The notes under the pieces: model-generated | What the model was told of the DNA's origin: nothing | The model's database searches: none | The model's input: the letters and a program-made list of their open reading frames with translations, nothing else | Assembly: GCF_008831285.2 (NCBI RefSeq) | Contig: NC_045138.2 | Span: 39,547,115 to 39,611,114 of the forward strand | Reading direction: 5' to 3' | Origin: Nymphaea colorata | Lineage: Eukaryota > Streptophyta > Magnoliopsida > Nymphaeales > Nymphaeaceae | Length of the DNA stretch: 64,000 nt | Part shown: one piece after another, positions 62,517 to 64,000 of the stretch | How positions within the stretch are numbered: the stretch's first letter is position 1 | Layout of the letters: every line of letters begins with the position of its first letter | Translations under genes and position numbers: made by a program

Positions 62517-64000
62517 ATGGCTTCGGAGGATGTTGTCCAGAGCAAGGAATCTGCTGTGTCGACGATTGTGAATTTGGCTGAGGAGGCGAAGCTCGCCAGC
62601 GAAGGAGTGAAGGCGCCCAGCCACGCCATTCTCAGCATTTGCAAATCGCTTGTCGCGGGGGGCGTAGCTGGCGGAGTGTGAGTCTCCTCGTCTCTCGTTT
62701 CCTTTGTGCTCCTTGCGCTTTCGTTCGTCTTTTCTCTTCGATTCTAGGTGGCTTTGGCCGTTGACGATCAAGGGTTTTTTTCTCCCTCGCTCTGATCTGG
62801 TGCAGATAGGCGGCGATCGCTTAGAGTTAAGTTTTTATTTCCTTGGAAAATTATGTAGTTATCTCTTTTAGGTCCCGTGTATTGCTGTGAATCCTCTTTG
62901 TGCATCTGTTTTTTCTTCCTATTTTTTTCTGGCCCCGTGTAATTCTTTCTACGACTTATCCTTCTTTTTTCCCTGTTTTGGTCGTCGTACGGATTTTGCT
63001 GGTTATACCTTTCTCAAGGATTTAGAGTATTTGCATTATATTTCTCGTTTTTTCTTTTTTGTAACTAAGTACTCTGTTTAATCTTACTTGGTTGCGGCAG
63101 TTCGCGTGACGCGCGCTGTTCATTTAGCTATTGTGAGTTCCCCAGCGAATGAGAAGAATGCGTGGAAATCCTTGTTCACTGTACAAGTTGTTTCCTTAGA
63201 GACGGTAGCTGCGACAAGCTGCAGCTATTTAGATCGTGTTTCTCTTATTGCATAGTTGCACTGTCTATTTGGTTTAACCGATTAAGAGACAATGAAAAAG
63301 ACATGTTACAGTTTGTCAAGGAACATCGTGCCTGAGAGTTATTAAATACAGTTCACTAGGCGGCGGTCTTATTCCCGGTTGTTGTTGTCTTTTTCCTTTC
63401 GAGAAGTTATTATCCTATTCTTATTTCATCTTATTGTTCCCCTTGGAATCCTATTCCTTTTCTTTAGCTATATATGAATCTCAAACTATTGATCAACCCG
63501 CTCTTGTGATCTTAAGTATTTCAGTGAGTTTTACCCTTTATTTTTGTCTTGGTATAATTGCATCGAAATGTTCTGCAGCAGTCTCTTGTTGTGTTTTTTT
63601 GGGAAAGCCTGATGGGTTGGACTTCCTGATTTTCTTGTCAACATTGTTCAGTTGATGGACGTTTCTTATTTATTATTTTCTAACCTAGTGATTTTTGTTG
63701 TTTGGTTTATACCATTTTGGTTCTGAAGGGTTGAAAATCTAAATTTATAAGTTACTGTCTCATAGCGGTGTTTATTTTCTGGATTTCATGGTGTACCAAA
63801 TATACTGCTTTGATAATGTTTATCTCTAGTTAATGTCAACTTGTGGCACTTAATGATAAACCGTACTTCATTGCAAATTTGATTGGCAAAGGCTACATTG
63901 TCTATTGCTTCAAAGAACTATAAAAAATGGGTGGAACAAATTTAAGAACCATATGAAGAGATACAAAAAAATTTAGAATATTTGTATCTGATCTATAAAC
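62517..64000 (+). CDS. ADNT1: ADNT1-type mitochondrial adenine nucleotide transporter, first exon (partial)
   Basis: The first coding exon runs 62517-62677 and encodes 53 complete residues: MASEDVVQSKESAVSTIVNLAEEA, then SHAILSICKSLVAGGVAGGV, the start of the first carrier repeat. It matches the N-terminus of plant ADNT1, which exchanges AMP, ADP and ATP across the inner mitochondrial membrane (family knowledge). The exon ends GGAGT|GTGAGT in phase 2. The second exon, which should start with the SRTAVAPLERMK segment, is not present in the remaining 1.3 kb, so the first intron runs past the window end. That intron is T-rich and holds no recognisable gene. Confidence 0.92.

Overview
This is nuclear DNA from a flowering plant. 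It has spliced genes with AT-rich introns, long AT-rich intergenic stretches full of simple repeats, Ty1/copia and LINE remnants, small MITE-like elements, and several plant-specific families (SPA, DUF1221/plant MLKL-type, DUF7722, arabinogalactan peptide, ADNT1). The species cannot be fixed from the sequence alone. Nothing prokaryotic, organellar or viral was found.

Layout from left to right. (1) 1-831 (+): the last three coding exons of a SPA1/SPA2-like WD40 photomorphogenesis regulator. (2) 2299-4545 (-): a complete two-exon gene for a DUF1221 pseudokinase related to plant MLKL, convergent with SPA; its 3' end has been tandemly duplicated with a 126-bp period. (3) 4.5-11.2 kb: gene-poor, with AT and GC-rich simple sequence. 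(4) 11195-11458 (-): a small intronless DUF7722 gene with a good TATA box. (5) 11.5-19.1 kb: no genes, but several related MITE-like insertions. (6) 19094-23113 (+): a degenerate Ty1/copia element with two LTRs, a CTGAA target duplication, primer site and polypurine tract, but a large internal deletion with a perfect 25-bp inverted repeat at the junction. (7) 25459-33984 (+): a complete gamma-tubulin gene of 11 exons and 474 residues, with two apparent GC-AG introns. (8) 34-45 kb: no cellular gene, more MITEs, and a LINE remnant at 41080-42540. (9) 45130-46254 (+): a two-exon arabinogalactan peptide with a 35-bp minisatellite in its intron. (10) 49199-55438 (-): a complete ten-exon mitochondrial carrier of the MTM1/SLC25A39 type (399 residues). 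(11) 62517 onward (+): the first coding exon of an ADNT1-type mitochondrial adenine nucleotide carrier, cut by the window edge.

The genes look like independent housekeeping and regulatory genes. The only thematic neighbours are the two mitochondrial carriers, which are divergently oriented about 7 kb apart and belong to different SLC25 subfamilies. I did not find a new multi-gene system. The observations most worth following are the gamma-tubulin GC donors, the MITE family with at least four recognisable copies, the inverted repeat at the copia deletion, and the duplicated terminal coding segment of the pseudokinase gene. Exon boundaries were set by eye from reading frame, splice consensus and family conservation.
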